Assembly (NCBI RefSeq): GCF_024347295.1
Contig: NZ_AP025459.1
Span: 1,116,001 to 1,180,000, forward strand
Reading direction: 5' to 3'
Origin: Vibrio artabrorum
Lineage (GTDB): Bacteria > Pseudomonadota > Gammaproteobacteria > Enterobacterales > Vibrionaceae
Length of the DNA stretch: 64,000 nucleotides
A model generated the notes under the pieces. It saw nothing but the letters and a program-made list of their open reading frames with translations, had not been told where the DNA came from and searched no databases. This document shows positions 34,431 through 44,588 of the stretch, in pieces. Positions within the stretch are counted from its first letter, which is position 1; every line of letters begins with the position of its first letter. Position numbers and translations under genes: made by a program.

Positions 34431-34507
34431 AACGCAATCTTGCGAGGCCGATTACTGAAAAGTAAAAACACCATCTCTCAGCGACCTAAGCCGTGAGAAC
34501 GAGGTGT

Positions 34508-34535
34508 ACTTTAACGGAAGGAAAAAATTCGTCAA
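34508..34535 (-). promoter_or_regulatory. Promoter of the tRNA array
   Basis: On the minus strand TTGACG (34535-34530) is followed after 16 bases by TAAAGT (34513-34508), about 80 bases before the first tRNA. It is a good sigma-70 match. Confidence 0.8.
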
Positions 34536-34737
34536 CAATAAATTTTATCTTTCAATTCAAGTGATTAATTATCGAACTCAAAAGATTAAATTTAGTGCAG
34601 CTTGTACGCTTCTTATACTTATATTTTGAATGTTAAAGGCTGACATTGAGCAAAAATCATTTTTTTATAGTGCGCTCAATGTTTAAACTTCGCGCATACC
34701 GCTAATTTCTTTCGCAAATACATAAGATTATTCAACG
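34536..34737. other. AT-rich gap between viaA and the tRNA promoter
   Basis: No gene and no clear terminator hairpin for viaA. It could hold upstream A/T-rich activating sequence for the strong tRNA promoter. Confidence 0.4.
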
Positions 34738-36183
34738 TTACCACTTCTTCATGAAGCGCCCCACTAAGCTCGGGTGATAGGACCAGCAATGATCGAACAT
34801 CTTCATCAGTTGAGGGTTGCCATATTTAGACAGACACACCGCATGAAATCGATTCTTGTGTTCTTTTAATTTTTCGACTTGAGCATTCATTTCATCCGAC
34901 TGCTTTGGTGCAATAAAGTCAGAAAGCACGATCAAGTCTGCATTCTTGTATTTGCCACCGGTCATCAACTCAATCGACTTAATCAGAACAGGCTCTAAAT
35001 CCGTACCACCGTGAAAGGAATAGCTTAGGAAATCACTCGCTTCGCGTAAGCCATCTTGGCGAGTTAATTCATAAGTAATATGTTCAGATGAGAATAGAAT
35101 GACGTAACAATCTCTCTCTTCCGCGAGTGCGATCTGCATCAACGCATAAGCCATCGCTTTGGCAGACTGTTCAGGGAAGCCACTCATGGAACCAGAGGCA
35201 TCGACACAAACGATAAATGGCCCTTTCTCGATATCGACATTTTTACTGTCGGGTTTTTGCGTTTTTACTTTCCGCAATGTGCGAGATTTTCCTTTCGAAC
35301 GATAGCTTAATAAACGCTTATCGGCTAAATGCTTATAAAAGATAACCTCCAGTTCAGGATAGGCTAAAAACATGGTTTCGTTTGGAAGCATCTTGTTGAG
35401 GTCATCACTTTCATGGATCCCTACAATATCATCGACCGCCTCATCGCTTTTCTCTTCAATCATCTGTAATTCTTCTACAGGTGCTTTATGCAACGAAGGA
35501 TCATCTTCTAGACCCGCCATACGACCCAACTTTTCGGCAATCTCTTGTAGGCCTTTATGTTTATTTAAAAACTCAGCATGACGCTTCATGATGGTGAGAT
35601 CTGTTTTACTTAATTTGGCCGATGCCATATCCCACAAACGTCCGATACTGCCTTCATCACCCGATTGGGTGACTTTGTCCATGTTTTTCATGGTTTCCAT
35701 GCGCTGGTATAAGTCGGCCAGTAACTTCTCTTTGCTTGTTTCAAGCTCGGTGACTTGAGCTTGTTTAATCGCTTCAGATATCGATTGATACCATTGATCA
35801 CAAAAATAATGAGGGAACATAGAATTATAAACTCCCTTATTATGTTCCATCAGACGCTTTGCTTGCATATAGAATGCAGAGTGCCACTCAAGTTTTTCGA
35901 TAACACCCTCTATCTCTTCAAAGAATTGAGACTCATTCCAATAGATCACTTCCTGATAAAGCGCAATTTCCTCTTGGAACCTGTCAGCCTCACATACTTT
36001 AGTTACACGGCTTTTCACTTTCCCACGCCATTTAACTAAGTGATTTTTTACCGACGCTTTCACACCGTTGCTCTCAGTGGCCATCATGACTTGAGAACGT
36101 GCAATGAGGTCATTCATCGCCGTTTCAATGATTCCTGATTCAGCGACCATTAGCGCAAGGTTTAAGCCGTCAGCTCCTAACAT
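34738..36183 (-). CDS. viaA: VWA-domain protein ViaA
   Basis: A 481-residue cytoplasmic protein, close to the usual ViaA length. Residues 1-300 are helical; the C-terminal third is a von Willebrand A domain with the MIDAS motif DASGSMSG (about residue 331), later FHGGTDLEP and DLIVLSDFI. ViaA is the partner that stimulates the RavA ATPase and is linked to respiratory complexes and aminoglycoside sensitivity in E. coli. It follows ravA by 14 bases. Confidence 0.92.
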   Translation of the reverse strand: MLGADGLNLALMVAESGIIETAMNDLIARSQVMMATESNGVKASVKNHLVKWRGKVKSRVTKVCEADRFQEEIALYQEVIYWNESQFFEEIEGVIEKLEWHSAFYMQAKRLMEHNKGVYNSMFPHYFCDQWYQSISEAIKQAQVTELETSKEKLLADLYQRMETMKNMDKVTQSGDEGSIGRLWDMASAKLSKTDLTIMKRHAEFLNKHKGLQEIAEKLGRMAGLEDDPSLHKAPVEELQMIEEKSDEAVDDIVGIHESDDLNKMLPNETMFLAYPELEVIFYKHLADKRLLSYRSKGKSRTLRKVKTQKPDSKNVDIEKGPFIVCVDASGSMSGFPEQSAKAMAYALMQIALAEERDCYVILFSSEHITYELTRQDGLREASDFLSYSFHGGTDLEPVLIKSIELMTGGKYKNADLIVLSDFIAPKQSDEMNAQVEKLKEHKNRFHAVCLSKYGNPQLMKMFDHCWSYHPSLVGRFMKKW

Positions 36184-36197
36184 ACTCGTCTCCTACC

Positions 36198-37853
36198 TTA
36201 CTCGAAGTACCGGCTCATAAACTTAATACGTTGAGCGATCTTATTGCTCTTCTCTTTTGTCATTTCCAGATCTTGTGTTACCGCTTGCAAGCTGGCTTCC
36301 ATCGCTTTTGGCAAAGCAGGATCAATATAATGATGAGGCAGTGCATCGTGGAAATCTATGCGTACTCTTTTTAAATTGAATTCGGCTTCCGACAGTTGCT
36401 CTAACACCCTTTCTGCCCCACTCAACCAATTATTATACAACTCTTGGTTTAAACCAGCGGTGGTCACTACGCTCACCAATACAGAGCGATTCGCAATATC
36501 TTTAATGACTAATTGGTTCGATGCATTCAAGCCGAGTTTTAAGCGACATAGATTTTTATTTTCGTTCACGTAACCATAAATATCGCCATGACCGTCTTTA
36601 AGAACTCGGTCAAAATCGTCTTTGGCTACATAAGCCCAACGACTGTCCCCTTTTTCTGATTCAGAAACCGATAAATTACTTTGTAACATGACCAATTTGA
36701 CCAAATTATACGCATTGCCCACGTTATACATTTTTACGTTCTTGATATCATTTTGATAGATGTCTTTACGTCGAAGACCACTGGTCGACTCCATTGACAG
36801 AGACACAGACAGCGTAGATTCAACATCATCTTGGATCTGTTCTAACTCTTCGCGTGACATTTCTATTTGCGCTTTTGATTCTTGTTGATCAAACGCTCGG
36901 TTCAATGCAAAGTCTTTTACCACACCATGAACCACATCACGTGATCCAGGGTTATGCCATAAACAGTCCTGAAGCAACAGAATGTCTAATGGGTTTACGC
37001 AGTCTCGACCACTAAAAAAAGCACTCGCTTTCAATAACTTAACGGATTTCTTCCAACGTCTATCCGACACGTACAACTCTGATTCTGACGATAAACCTTG
37101 CTTCTTAACTGCTTCCTCCAACATGCTTTTTAGTTCGAACAGCTTATCGAATGCGTTGTCGGTAAGCTCTAGCTTATCAAGCGCTTGCTGCCATTGATGG
37201 TATTCCATGTCGGTAATCGCTAAACCTTTGGGAATGACCGCTTCTTGAGAAGTTCCGGTGGTCAACATTGACTTAAAGTTCTGCTTATTTTGAATTCGGT
37301 TTACAAACACACGAACCAACATTCGATCATATAAAGCTTCTAAACCACTGTCTTCATCCGGCAGTTCATTCGATGCTGTGACCAACAAGCGCATAGGCAC
37401 ACGTTCAATTTCACTGCCATTTTTGAATGTTTTTTCATTGACCACAGTAAGCAGCGTATTTAGGATCGCAGGACCGGCTTTCCAGATTTCATCAAGAAAT
37501 ACAACTTGTGCTGTTGGCAAATACCCCTCAGTTAGCCTTACATAGCGACCATTATCTTTTAATTCTTGGATACTTAGCGGACCAAATACTTCCTCTGGCG
37601 TAGAGAAACGCGTCATCAAATATTCAAAGTAACTACTGTTATCAAAAGCCTGAATTAAACGCTTAGCGATAAGACTTTTTGCAATACCCGGAGGACCGAG
37701 TAGAAATACGCTTTCACCCGCTAAAGCAGCCAGTAAACAAAGCTTAATCGTATCTTCTCGTTCATAGACTCCATCAGAGAGTGCCTGTGCGAGTTTATTA
37801 ATTCTTTCAGAGAGTAGCGCCTTATCAGCATGTGAGGAAATAGAAGGGGTCAT
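36198..37853 (-). CDS. ravA: MoxR-family AAA+ ATPase RavA
   Basis: A 551-residue ATPase. Walker A is GPPGIAKS (about residue 39), Walker B is VVFLDEIWK (about 108), sensor 1 is LLVTASNELPD, and the arginine finger region is ALYDRMLVR. The N-terminal module and later triple-helical part match RavA; the protein is about 50 residues longer than the E. coli form, mostly in the linker near 320-400. Its start ATG lies in MTPSISSHADKALLSERI. It forms a hexamer and works with ViaA encoded next. Confidence 0.92.
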   Translation of the reverse strand: MTPSISSHADKALLSERINKLAQALSDGVYEREDTIKLCLLAALAGESVFLLGPPGIAKSLIAKRLIQAFDNSSYFEYLMTRFSTPEEVFGPLSIQELKDNGRYVRLTEGYLPTAQVVFLDEIWKAGPAILNTLLTVVNEKTFKNGSEIERVPMRLLVTASNELPDEDSGLEALYDRMLVRVFVNRIQNKQNFKSMLTTGTSQEAVIPKGLAITDMEYHQWQQALDKLELTDNAFDKLFELKSMLEEAVKKQGLSSESELYVSDRRWKKSVKLLKASAFFSGRDCVNPLDILLLQDCLWHNPGSRDVVHGVVKDFALNRAFDQQESKAQIEMSREELEQIQDDVESTLSVSLSMESTSGLRRKDIYQNDIKNVKMYNVGNAYNLVKLVMLQSNLSVSESEKGDSRWAYVAKDDFDRVLKDGHGDIYGYVNENKNLCRLKLGLNASNQLVIKDIANRSVLVSVVTTAGLNQELYNNWLSGAERVLEQLSEAEFNLKRVRIDFHDALPHHYIDPALPKAMEASLQAVTQDLEMTKEKSNKIAQRIKFMSRYFE

Positions 37854-38138
37854 GCGTTACTCCGAAAATCTTTAGACAGTTGAGTGTGTAAATATATTTC
37901 ATACATTTATGGGTGCCTCATTACAAGGTCGTTACATTATTGTTTTACATTGGTATAGGAAGGTAATGTTCGTCTTCTTTGTGTCATCATAAATTCCAAG
38001 TCAAAAGCGGACTTTAAAAAATTATAACTAAACCCATCGCTATACCTAAATTTTCTTTTGTTTTCGACATCATAGACGTTAAGGTGGTGCATGTCTTCCG
38101 TAATCCTGACAAATTAACAAGGAATGTGGCCAAACTGC

Positions 38139-38654
38139 ATGAGTAAAATTATCCATCAATGGAAAAGCATTTCTCTTATCGAAGAGAGCGTAACGTTACC
38201 GACAAACATCACCGTAAAACATACCAAAATACAACACCCAGGCGCTGCTGTTATTCTTCCCATCACTTCGTCGGGAAATATAATCCTCATTAACCAGTTT
38301 CGACCTTCTCTTAAAAAATGGCTTTTAGAGTTACCCGCGGGCACAATAGAAGTTGGCGAGACACCGCTTCAATGTGCTGAGAGAGAACTTGAAGAAGAGA
38401 CCGGTTACAGTGCAGCGTCTTTTCATAGTTTAGGGCAAGTTACGCCTTTAGCCGGCTTCTGTGATGAAATTCAGCATCTGTTCATCGCTCGAAATCTAAG
38501 CCTCACTACCCGCTTTGAATGCGATGAAGATGAAGTCATAGAAGTGATCGAACTGAGCTTAGAAGCGCTGCACGACAAAATACGACACGATCAAATCACC
38601 GATACCAAAACTATCGCTTGTTTAAGCAAAGCCCAACTGCGTGGCTATCTATAG
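38139..38654 (+). CDS. NUDIX hydrolase
   Basis: A 171-residue enzyme with the Nudix box [23 protein letters not shown] (Glu pairs in place) at about residues 68-90, preceded by [17 protein letters not shown]. The surrounding sequence fits the ADP-ribose pyrophosphatase type. The ATG at 38139 is preferred; an earlier ATG at 38124 directly abuts the AAGGA, too close for it to serve as ribosome site. It lies 17 bases before ltaE, so the two are likely co-transcribed. Confidence 0.85.
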   Translation: MSKIIHQWKSISLIEESVTLPTNITVKHTKIQHPGAAVILPITSSGNIILINQFRPSLKKWLLELPAGTIEVGETPLQCAERELEEETGYSAASFHSLGQVTPLAGFCDEIQHLFIARNLSLTTRFECDEDEVIEVIELSLEALHDKIRHDQITDTKTIACLSKAQLRGYL

Positions 38655-38671
38655 AACTCTAGGAGAGAAAC

Positions 38672-39694
38672 ATGGACTTTCGTTCTGATACCGTAACTAA
38701 ACCATCACAAGCTATGCGCGATGCAATGGCCAATGCTGAAGTCGGTGATGATGTTTATGGCGATGACCCAACCGTCAACGAACTTGAACACTGGATTGCC
38801 AATGAAACAGGTTTTGAAGCGGCAATGTTTACCTCTTCAGGCACACAAGCAAACCTACTTGGTTTGATGGCGCACTGTGAGCGTGGCGACGAATACCTTT
38901 GTGGGCAACAAGCGCACAACTACAAGTACGAAGCCGGTGGCGCTGCAGTACTGGGGTCGATTCAACCTCAACCCATTGAGAATAACCCAGACGGCACGCT
39001 GGATTTTAAAAAGCTTGCTGCTGCAATTAAGCCAGATGACAGTCACTTCGCTCGCACTAAACTGCTGAGCCTAGAAAACACCATCAATGGTAAAGTGTTG
39101 CCAATGTCTTACCTAGCGCAAGCGCGAGAATTCGTGAACCAACACGGCTTGCAAATGCACCTTGATGGCGCACGTGTCTTTAACGCAGCTGTAGCATTAG
39201 ATGTTCACATCAAAGAGATTGCACAACACTTTGACTCAATGACCATTTGCTTATCAAAGGGCTTAGGCGCACCAATTGGTTCGCTACTTCTTGGCAACAA
39301 AGAGTACATCGCCAAAGCGCGTCGCTTGCGCAAAATGGTCGGGGGCGGCATGCGCCAAGCCGGCATTCTTGCGGCGGCTGGTAAGATGGCATTAACAGAG
39401 AATGTCGCTCAACTGAAAACAGACCATGCAAATGCCAAAGCGTTAGCGATTGGCTTAAGCAAGTTAGAGGGATTTTCTGTAAATCCTGATTTCATTCAAA
39501 CAAACATTGTGTTTGCTAAGTTAGACGAGTCGGTGGATATTAACCGCATCGCACGGGAGTTAGCGGAACAAGGCATTACGATGTCACCAAGCAACCCTGT
39601 TCGCTTTGTGACCCACCGTGATATCAGTTCAGAAGACATAGCGACTTTCCTAACAACATTGGAAAAAATGCTTTATACCAATCACAGTAAGTAA
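38672..39694 (+). CDS. ltaE: Low-specificity L-threonine aldolase
   Basis: A 340-residue PLP enzyme that splits threonine to glycine and acetaldehyde. It starts MDFRSDTVTKPSQAMRDAM; the active site shows FTSSGTQANLLGLMAH, HLDGARVFNAA, and the PLP Lys in CLSKGLGAPIGSLL (about residue 199). AGGAGA lies six bases before the ATG. Second gene after the NUDIX hydrolase. Confidence 0.93.
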   Translation: MDFRSDTVTKPSQAMRDAMANAEVGDDVYGDDPTVNELEHWIANETGFEAAMFTSSGTQANLLGLMAHCERGDEYLCGQQAHNYKYEAGGAAVLGSIQPQPIENNPDGTLDFKKLAAAIKPDDSHFARTKLLSLENTINGKVLPMSYLAQAREFVNQHGLQMHLDGARVFNAAVALDVHIKEIAQHFDSMTICLSKGLGAPIGSLLLGNKEYIAKARRLRKMVGGGMRQAGILAAAGKMALTENVAQLKTDHANAKALAIGLSKLEGFSVNPDFIQTNIVFAKLDESVDINRIARELAEQGITMSPSNPVRFVTHRDISSEDIATFLTTLEKMLYTNHSK

Positions 39695-40146
39695 GTGTTC
39701 AGAAATAGCGCAAGAAAAAAGCTTGAGAACAAGGCCGCTCTTTTCGACAAGCAGCTTCGATAAGTCGTTATTCTACAATCAAACATTCTAACGACGTTCT
39801 CGAGGCTTTTAACAAGCTAAGATGACCCGCGATTGACTACGATTGGTATTAAACCCTACTCAATGTTAATCGAGAACAGATATGACTTGAGCTTCCCCTT
39901 TGGGGAAGCTTTTTTATTTCATTTTCACTCGAGTAAAACGAAGTCACAAAACTGCCTTTTTTGTCCCCGACCACAAACCTAGCGACGAATAATGCTTATC
40001 CCCCTTTCAGGTCAGCAAACATCATCAAGTCGCCTATACTTCAAGCAAATTCTCTCAACTGATTGAAGGTCAGGATAGATATGCCTTTACACATATCATC
40101 CAACCCTTACAATGTGCAGCAAATATATTTATCAAGGTTTATCTCT
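39695..40146 (+). other. Gap between ltaE and ylqF with terminator
   Basis: A strong hairpin lies at 39890-39917. An upstream in-frame ATG for ylqF lies at 40081 but is not favoured. No other gene seen. Confidence 0.5.
39890..39917 (+). terminator. Rho-independent terminator
   Basis: AGCTTCCCC (39890-39898) and GGGGAAGCT (39902-39910) with a 3-base loop, followed by TTTTT. Confidence 0.9.
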
Positions 40147-41082
40147 ATGTCTATTCAATGGTTTCCGGGTCACATGCATAAAGCCCGTAAAGAAATCGAA
40201 GAAGTTATCCCACAGGTTGATGTGATCATCGAAGTTCTGGACGCGCGTATCCCGTTCAGTAGTGAAAACCCAATGATCTCTTCGCTGCGTGGCGATAAGC
40301 CTTGTGTAAAAGTGTTAAACAAGCGTGATCTTGCCGACCCTGAGCTGACTCAACGTTGGATTGAGCACTTCGAGAAAGAGCAAGGTGTTAAGGCAATTGC
40401 GATTACCACGAGCGTTAAAGAAGAAGTCAACCACGTCATGGAACTGGTACGTAAATTAGCACCGCACCGAGAACAGATGGGTAAGAACATTCGTACGATG
40501 ATCATGGGCATCCCAAACGTGGGTAAATCGACCATCATCAACTGTTTGGCAGGACGAACAATTGCGGTTACCGGCAACCAACCAGCGGTAACTCGTCGTC
40601 AACAACGTATCAACCTGCAAAACGGCGTGATCCTTTCAGATACGCCTGGAATCCTTTGGCCTAAAGTAGAAAACCCACACAGTGGTTTCCGCCTAGCCGC
40701 AACAGGTGCCGTGAAAGATACAGCAATGGAATACGATGAAGTGGCATTTTACACTGTCGAATACTTAGCTAAGCAGTACCCTCACCTTTTGCAAGAACGT
40801 TACCAAATTGAAGAACTGCCAGAGTCAGACATCGAGTTGATGGAAGCGATTGGTCGTAAGCGCGGCGCACTTCGTGCCGGTGGTCATATCGACATTCATA
40901 AATGCTCTGAAATCCTACTTCACGAACTGCGTAACGGGACTTTAGGTAAGGTAACTCTAGAGCTACCAGAAATGATCACACAGGAACTGATCGAAGTGGA
41001 AGAAGCGGCTGCGCTGAAAGCCGAACAACAGATCAAGAAGAAAGAAGAGCGCCGTAAGCGTTACTTGAAAAATAAACGTTAG
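40147..41082 (+). CDS. ylqF: Ribosome biogenesis GTPase YlqF
   Basis: A 311-residue circularly permuted GTPase. G4 (NKRDLADP) comes first at about residue 60, then G1 GIPNVGKSTIIN at about 120-131, and G3 DTPGILWPK at about 164. The C-terminal end is a basic coiled coil (QQIKKKEERRKRYLKNKR). It is needed for late large-subunit ribosome assembly in B. subtilis. Start at MSIQWFPGHMHKARKEI, with AAGG nine bases upstream, is standard for the family; a reading from 40063 adds 28 unrelated residues. Confidence 0.92.
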   Translation: MSIQWFPGHMHKARKEIEEVIPQVDVIIEVLDARIPFSSENPMISSLRGDKPCVKVLNKRDLADPELTQRWIEHFEKEQGVKAIAITTSVKEEVNHVMELVRKLAPHREQMGKNIRTMIMGIPNVGKSTIINCLAGRTIAVTGNQPAVTRRQQRINLQNGVILSDTPGILWPKVENPHSGFRLAATGAVKDTAMEYDEVAFYTVEYLAKQYPHLLQERYQIEELPESDIELMEAIGRKRGALRAGGHIDIHKCSEILLHELRNGTLGKVTLELPEMITQELIEVEEAAALKAEQQIKKKEERRKRYLKNKR

Positions 41083-41257
41083 TCACATTGGCTTCCAGTC
41101 ATCTTCACGTTTTATTTCTGTAGAACGTGAAGGTTGCCCCTGAACGTTTGTTGATCTAGCTAACATACTGACAAATATATGGAAATCAACATTTACACTT
41201 AGCAACATTGTGACATACTACGCAAATTGTAGTGTAATAATTTTGGTTAGATTTTCT

Positions 41258-42346
41258 ATGCTCTCTTATTCTCGGCTAAATAATCAGAGATTTAAAACCT
41301 ATTTCAACAATGAAGTTTATTTGCCATACGTAAATTTCATCTACATGCCGATCTCAATATTCTTTGCTTTCATTATCACTGACTACATTCACTTTGGCAC
41401 GCAGTGTCTTACACCAATGATTCTTCGATTTGTGCTTTGTTTGAGCATGATAATTGTTGCCAAATATTGCATCAAAAACAACCCTAGAATTTTTGAGCGC
41501 ATCGAGAGCGTATTCCTTGTCGTTATCTCATTTTTCCTAGTTTATGTGGGTCGACTCGCTATCGAGTTGGACAATTTCCAATACCAAGGCGGTATCATTA
41601 TCGTCATGATTTATATCGGTACATTTTCAAGGATGTCAGCCAAGTACGGCATTATAGCGCTATCCTTGGCATTTTCTGCATACCTCATCGGCCTTGCTCC
41701 CCTGATATATGACACTGCGCCTCAACATGAGATAGAGATGATATCGATTTATCTTTCTGCTTATGTATTAATCTCAGCTGCCTGTATAAGACGTGACTTG
41801 GAAACGCATAAACGTTTCGCACAATCAGAACAACTGCGCAAACAAGCAACCCAACTTCGCAAGCAATCCAAAATGTTTAAGGCGCTATCTTACCAAGACG
41901 CGCTAACGGGCTGCTACAACCGTTTATATCTTCATCAAGTGATTGAACCCAACATTAATCATGAGTTATCGATTACATCGATTATGATTGATATCGATCA
42001 TTTCAAATCGATCAATGATACCTTCGGTCACCAAATGGGTGATATGGTGATCAAAGAACTGGCTAAAGAAATTCAAAAAAAATTACCTCACAATAGTCAC
42101 TGCTTTCGATATGGTGGGGAAGAGTTCCTTGTGATAATTCAAGGAGAAACAGAGGCGTCAATCAAATCGTTAGTTCACACCCTTTTAGAGTCCCCATCTC
42201 GCCTGAGTTTAGAAGTAACGATTTCAATCGGTGTGAAACATACATTGCAAGCTCTTGGTTCTGTAGAGCAACTAATCGACGATGCTGATCAAGCACTCTA
42301 TATTTCGAAGAAAAGCGGTCGAAATAAGATCACATGGCATGATTAG
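41258..42346 (+). CDS. Membrane diguanylate cyclase (GGDEF)
   Basis: A 362-residue protein. About five to six membrane helices in residues 25-185 form an unknown sensor, followed by a short coiled coil (KQATQLRKQSKMFKAL) and a GGDEF domain (from about 200: LTGCYNRLYL, IDIDHFKSINDTFGH, FRYGGEEFLVII). The GGEEF active site is intact, so it probably makes c-di-GMP. No RxxD inhibitory site is seen five residues before GGEEF. ATG at 41258 is preferred to the GTG at 41210 because it fits the usual start of the first helix. Confidence 0.85.
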   Translation: MLSYSRLNNQRFKTYFNNEVYLPYVNFIYMPISIFFAFIITDYIHFGTQCLTPMILRFVLCLSMIIVAKYCIKNNPRIFERIESVFLVVISFFLVYVGRLAIELDNFQYQGGIIIVMIYIGTFSRMSAKYGIIALSLAFSAYLIGLAPLIYDTAPQHEIEMISIYLSAYVLISAACIRRDLETHKRFAQSEQLRKQATQLRKQSKMFKALSYQDALTGCYNRLYLHQVIEPNINHELSITSIMIDIDHFKSINDTFGHQMGDMVIKELAKEIQKKLPHNSHCFRYGGEEFLVIIQGETEASIKSLVHTLLESPSRLSLEVTISIGVKHTLQALGSVEQLIDDADQALYISKKSGRNKITWHD

Positions 42347-42406
42347 GCGCTCAACGTTTTAGGCCACCTAATCTATGACTGGAACAATCGCAACCATCAT
42401 TAAAAC

Positions 42407-42436
42407 GCCCCAAGCAATTTAATGCTCGGGGCTTTT
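42407..42436 (+). terminator. Terminator of the GGDEF gene
   Basis: GCCCCAAGCA (42407-42416) and TGCTCGGGGC (42423-42432), one mismatch, then TTTT. Confidence 0.8.
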
Positions 42437-42497
42437 ATCTTTGTTCTTCTACTTTAAAGTGATTTAAGTGTATGAAGTGGCATTCAGAAAGAGACCA

Positions 42498-43043
42498 CTA
42501 TGAGTACACGACGCTCGCTGTCTTCTGTTCAAGCTCAATGGGAGAACGCCAAGAAATCACTTTCTCGTTCACTTGACTACCACATGGAGCATTCCAAACT
42601 TGCTCTAGCTCTTCTTTACCACCAATCGCCTTATAAAACGCGATCGCTTGGTGGTTCTCAGACATCACCTCTAGGTAAAGACCTGAATCAGAATAGTATT
42701 TCTGTAACCACTTAGATAACTCAGCCAATAAACGCTTACCCACGCCTCGACCACGATAATTGCTGTCGACATGCAACGCATCAATGAACGTTCCACGCTC
42801 AAAATTGTGATTACCAAACGCACAGACAAAACCAACCAGTAAACCGCCTTCCTCAAGCAATAAAACATGTTGATTAAAAGGAGAGTTAATCAAACGCGTC
42901 TGCCAAATAACAGATCTGTCCTCCAAAACCTCATTTTCTAAGTAATCATCCGCAAGAATGCCACGGTAATATAGCTTCCAGCTATCCGCATGCAATTGGG
43001 CAATCCGCTCATAATCTTTATATTCAGCTACCTTAATTTCCAT
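42498..43043 (-). CDS. GNAT N-acetyltransferase
   Basis: A 181-residue acetyltransferase of the GNAT family. The acetyl-CoA site is in IDALHVDSNYRGRGVGKRLLAEL (RGRGVG at about residues 96-101), followed by LYLEVMSENHQAIAFYKAIGG. The start is IKVAEYKDYERIAQLHADSW. It stands alone, facing the GGDEF gene. Substrate unknown. Confidence 0.88.
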   Translation of the reverse strand: MEIKVAEYKDYERIAQLHADSWKLYYRGILADDYLENEVLEDRSVIWQTRLINSPFNQHVLLLEEGGLLVGFVCAFGNHNFERGTFIDALHVDSNYRGRGVGKRLLAELSKWLQKYYSDSGLYLEVMSENHQAIAFYKAIGGKEELEQVWNAPCGSQVNEKVISWRSPIELEQKTASVVYS

Positions 43044-43210
43044 TTATTAGCCCTTACTACTTCCATTTATGACTTGCTACTACATTTCACACTACCTTTA
43101 TACAATACTTAAGCAAAACATACTAATACACGTTTACACTTTCAATATTGACTTACACGTGTACGCTGATAATCTAGCGTACAGATGTAAGCTCAAATGG
43201 AAATTTGCTA

Positions 43211-44353
43211 ATGAATAGTGCCGACAAACCCACAACAAAAAAGCCGCCATTAATCTGGCTGAATATTTTTGTATTCTCTTTTAGTATGCTGCTTGCTGTT
43301 GTTGCAGCTCCTTTTTATGGCTACTTTTTTGGCTATGGCATGGAGCACTGGGTATGGCTAGCTATCTGCTTTACGTTCTGTAACCTTTCAATCACGACAG
43401 GCTATCATCGCTTATGGTCACATAAAGCGTTTGAAGCGCATTCAAGCCTCAGATTCCTATTTGCATTAGGTGGCGCATTTGCCCTGCAGAACAGCGCGCT
43501 TCACTGGTCTTCTGATCACCGTGTCCACCACAAGCATGTCGATAACAACGACAAAGACCCATACTCTGCAAAACGTGGCTTTTGGTACTCTCATATTGGC
43601 TGGATGATTCGTAACTACAGAACATCAATGTATGAAAATTATGAAAATTGTCGTGACCTTAAAAAGGATAAGATCGTGATGTGGCAACATAAGCACTACG
43701 TTCTGCTGGCATTGCTGATGAATTTTGGAGTGCCAATCGCATTAGGTGTCATTTACGGTGATGTGCTTGGTATGTTGTTGATCGTTGGTGCAGTTCGTTT
43801 GGTACTTAACCACCACACAACATTCTTCATTAACTCTCTTGCTCACATCTGGGGTAGCCAACCTTTTACCGACAAAAACACGGCCCGTGATAACGGTGTG
43901 CTAGCGGTACTCACTTTTGGCGAAGGCTATCACAACTTCCACCACATCTTTGAAAACGACTACCGTAACGGCATCTACTGGTGGCAATACGATCCAACAA
44001 AGTGGTTGATCAAAAGTGCTTCATTGATGGGACTGGCAAGTAAGCTTAAGACAACCCCTCAAGCTCGTATCGAGAAAGCCGAAGCGTCAATGTTACTTAA
44101 ACGTACCCAGCAAAAAATCATGCATCGAGCCGACAAACAACAAATCGCAGAGAAGCTTCAACAAGAGTTTGATGCTCTAGTATCAAACATGAACGAGTAT
44201 TACGAAGTTAAAAAGCAGCTACTTGAAAGCAAGCGCGAAGACGTTGTGAAGAAGTACGAACACTCAGTACTTAAGGTTCGTTATCAACAAATCAAGATGA
44301 ATTTTGAACTACAGAAGAAGAATTGGGCGATGACAGTAGAACAATACGCTTAA
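43211..44353 (+). CDS. Fatty-acid (acyl-CoA) desaturase with coiled-coil tail
   Basis: A 380-residue membrane enzyme. Three His boxes: HRLWSH (about residue 70), HRVHHKHVD (about 105) and GYHNFHH (about 240), the di-iron ligands of delta-9 desaturases. Hydrophobic segments lie at 15-35, 45-65 and 155-195. The last 110 residues are a charged coiled coil (QQIAEKLQQEFDALVSN to MNFELQKKNWAM), longer than in many homologues. It introduces a double bond into acyl chains, helping membrane fluidity in the cold. ATG 43211 is preferred over TTG 43205. Confidence 0.9.
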   Translation: MNSADKPTTKKPPLIWLNIFVFSFSMLLAVVAAPFYGYFFGYGMEHWVWLAICFTFCNLSITTGYHRLWSHKAFEAHSSLRFLFALGGAFALQNSALHWSSDHRVHHKHVDNNDKDPYSAKRGFWYSHIGWMIRNYRTSMYENYENCRDLKKDKIVMWQHKHYVLLALLMNFGVPIALGVIYGDVLGMLLIVGAVRLVLNHHTTFFINSLAHIWGSQPFTDKNTARDNGVLAVLTFGEGYHNFHHIFENDYRNGIYWWQYDPTKWLIKSASLMGLASKLKTTPQARIEKAEASMLLKRTQQKIMHRADKQQIAEKLQQEFDALVSNMNEYYEVKKQLLESKREDVVKKYEHSVLKVRYQQIKMNFELQKKNWAMTVEQYA

Positions 44354-44408
44354 GGTAAAACAATACGCTAACACACCAATAACAACACAGTTTGATTCTT
44401 ATTCAGAG

Positions 44409-44435
44409 GCCCTCATATTGCTATGAGGGCTTTTT
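44409..44435 (+). terminator. Terminator of the desaturase gene
   Basis: GCCCTCAT (44409-44416) with ATGAGGGC (44423-44430), then TTTTT. Confidence 0.85.
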
Positions 44436-44588
44436 AATAAGCGTAACTGATTGTTAGCTACTTTATGCTTTCTAGTGTGGATTATGGATGTCAAGAACCA
44501 TAGTTATTGGATTTCAGAACTCTTTCTTCAATCTGAATTTATACTTATATTACTTCAAGTTATCGAGTTTAAATCGAAGGAATTGAAA

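Larger units (their letters stand above)
33777..34476 (-). repeat. Direct duplication of a Leu-Cys tRNA segment
   Basis: The segments 33777-34050 and 34204-34476 both carry tRNA-Cys, tRNA-Leu and then the flank GCCGATTACTGAAAAGTAAA leading to ACACCATCT. The tRNA-Gly sits between them. The spacers between Cys and Leu differ more than the genes, as expected if the tRNAs are kept identical by selection or gene conversion. Confidence 0.9.
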
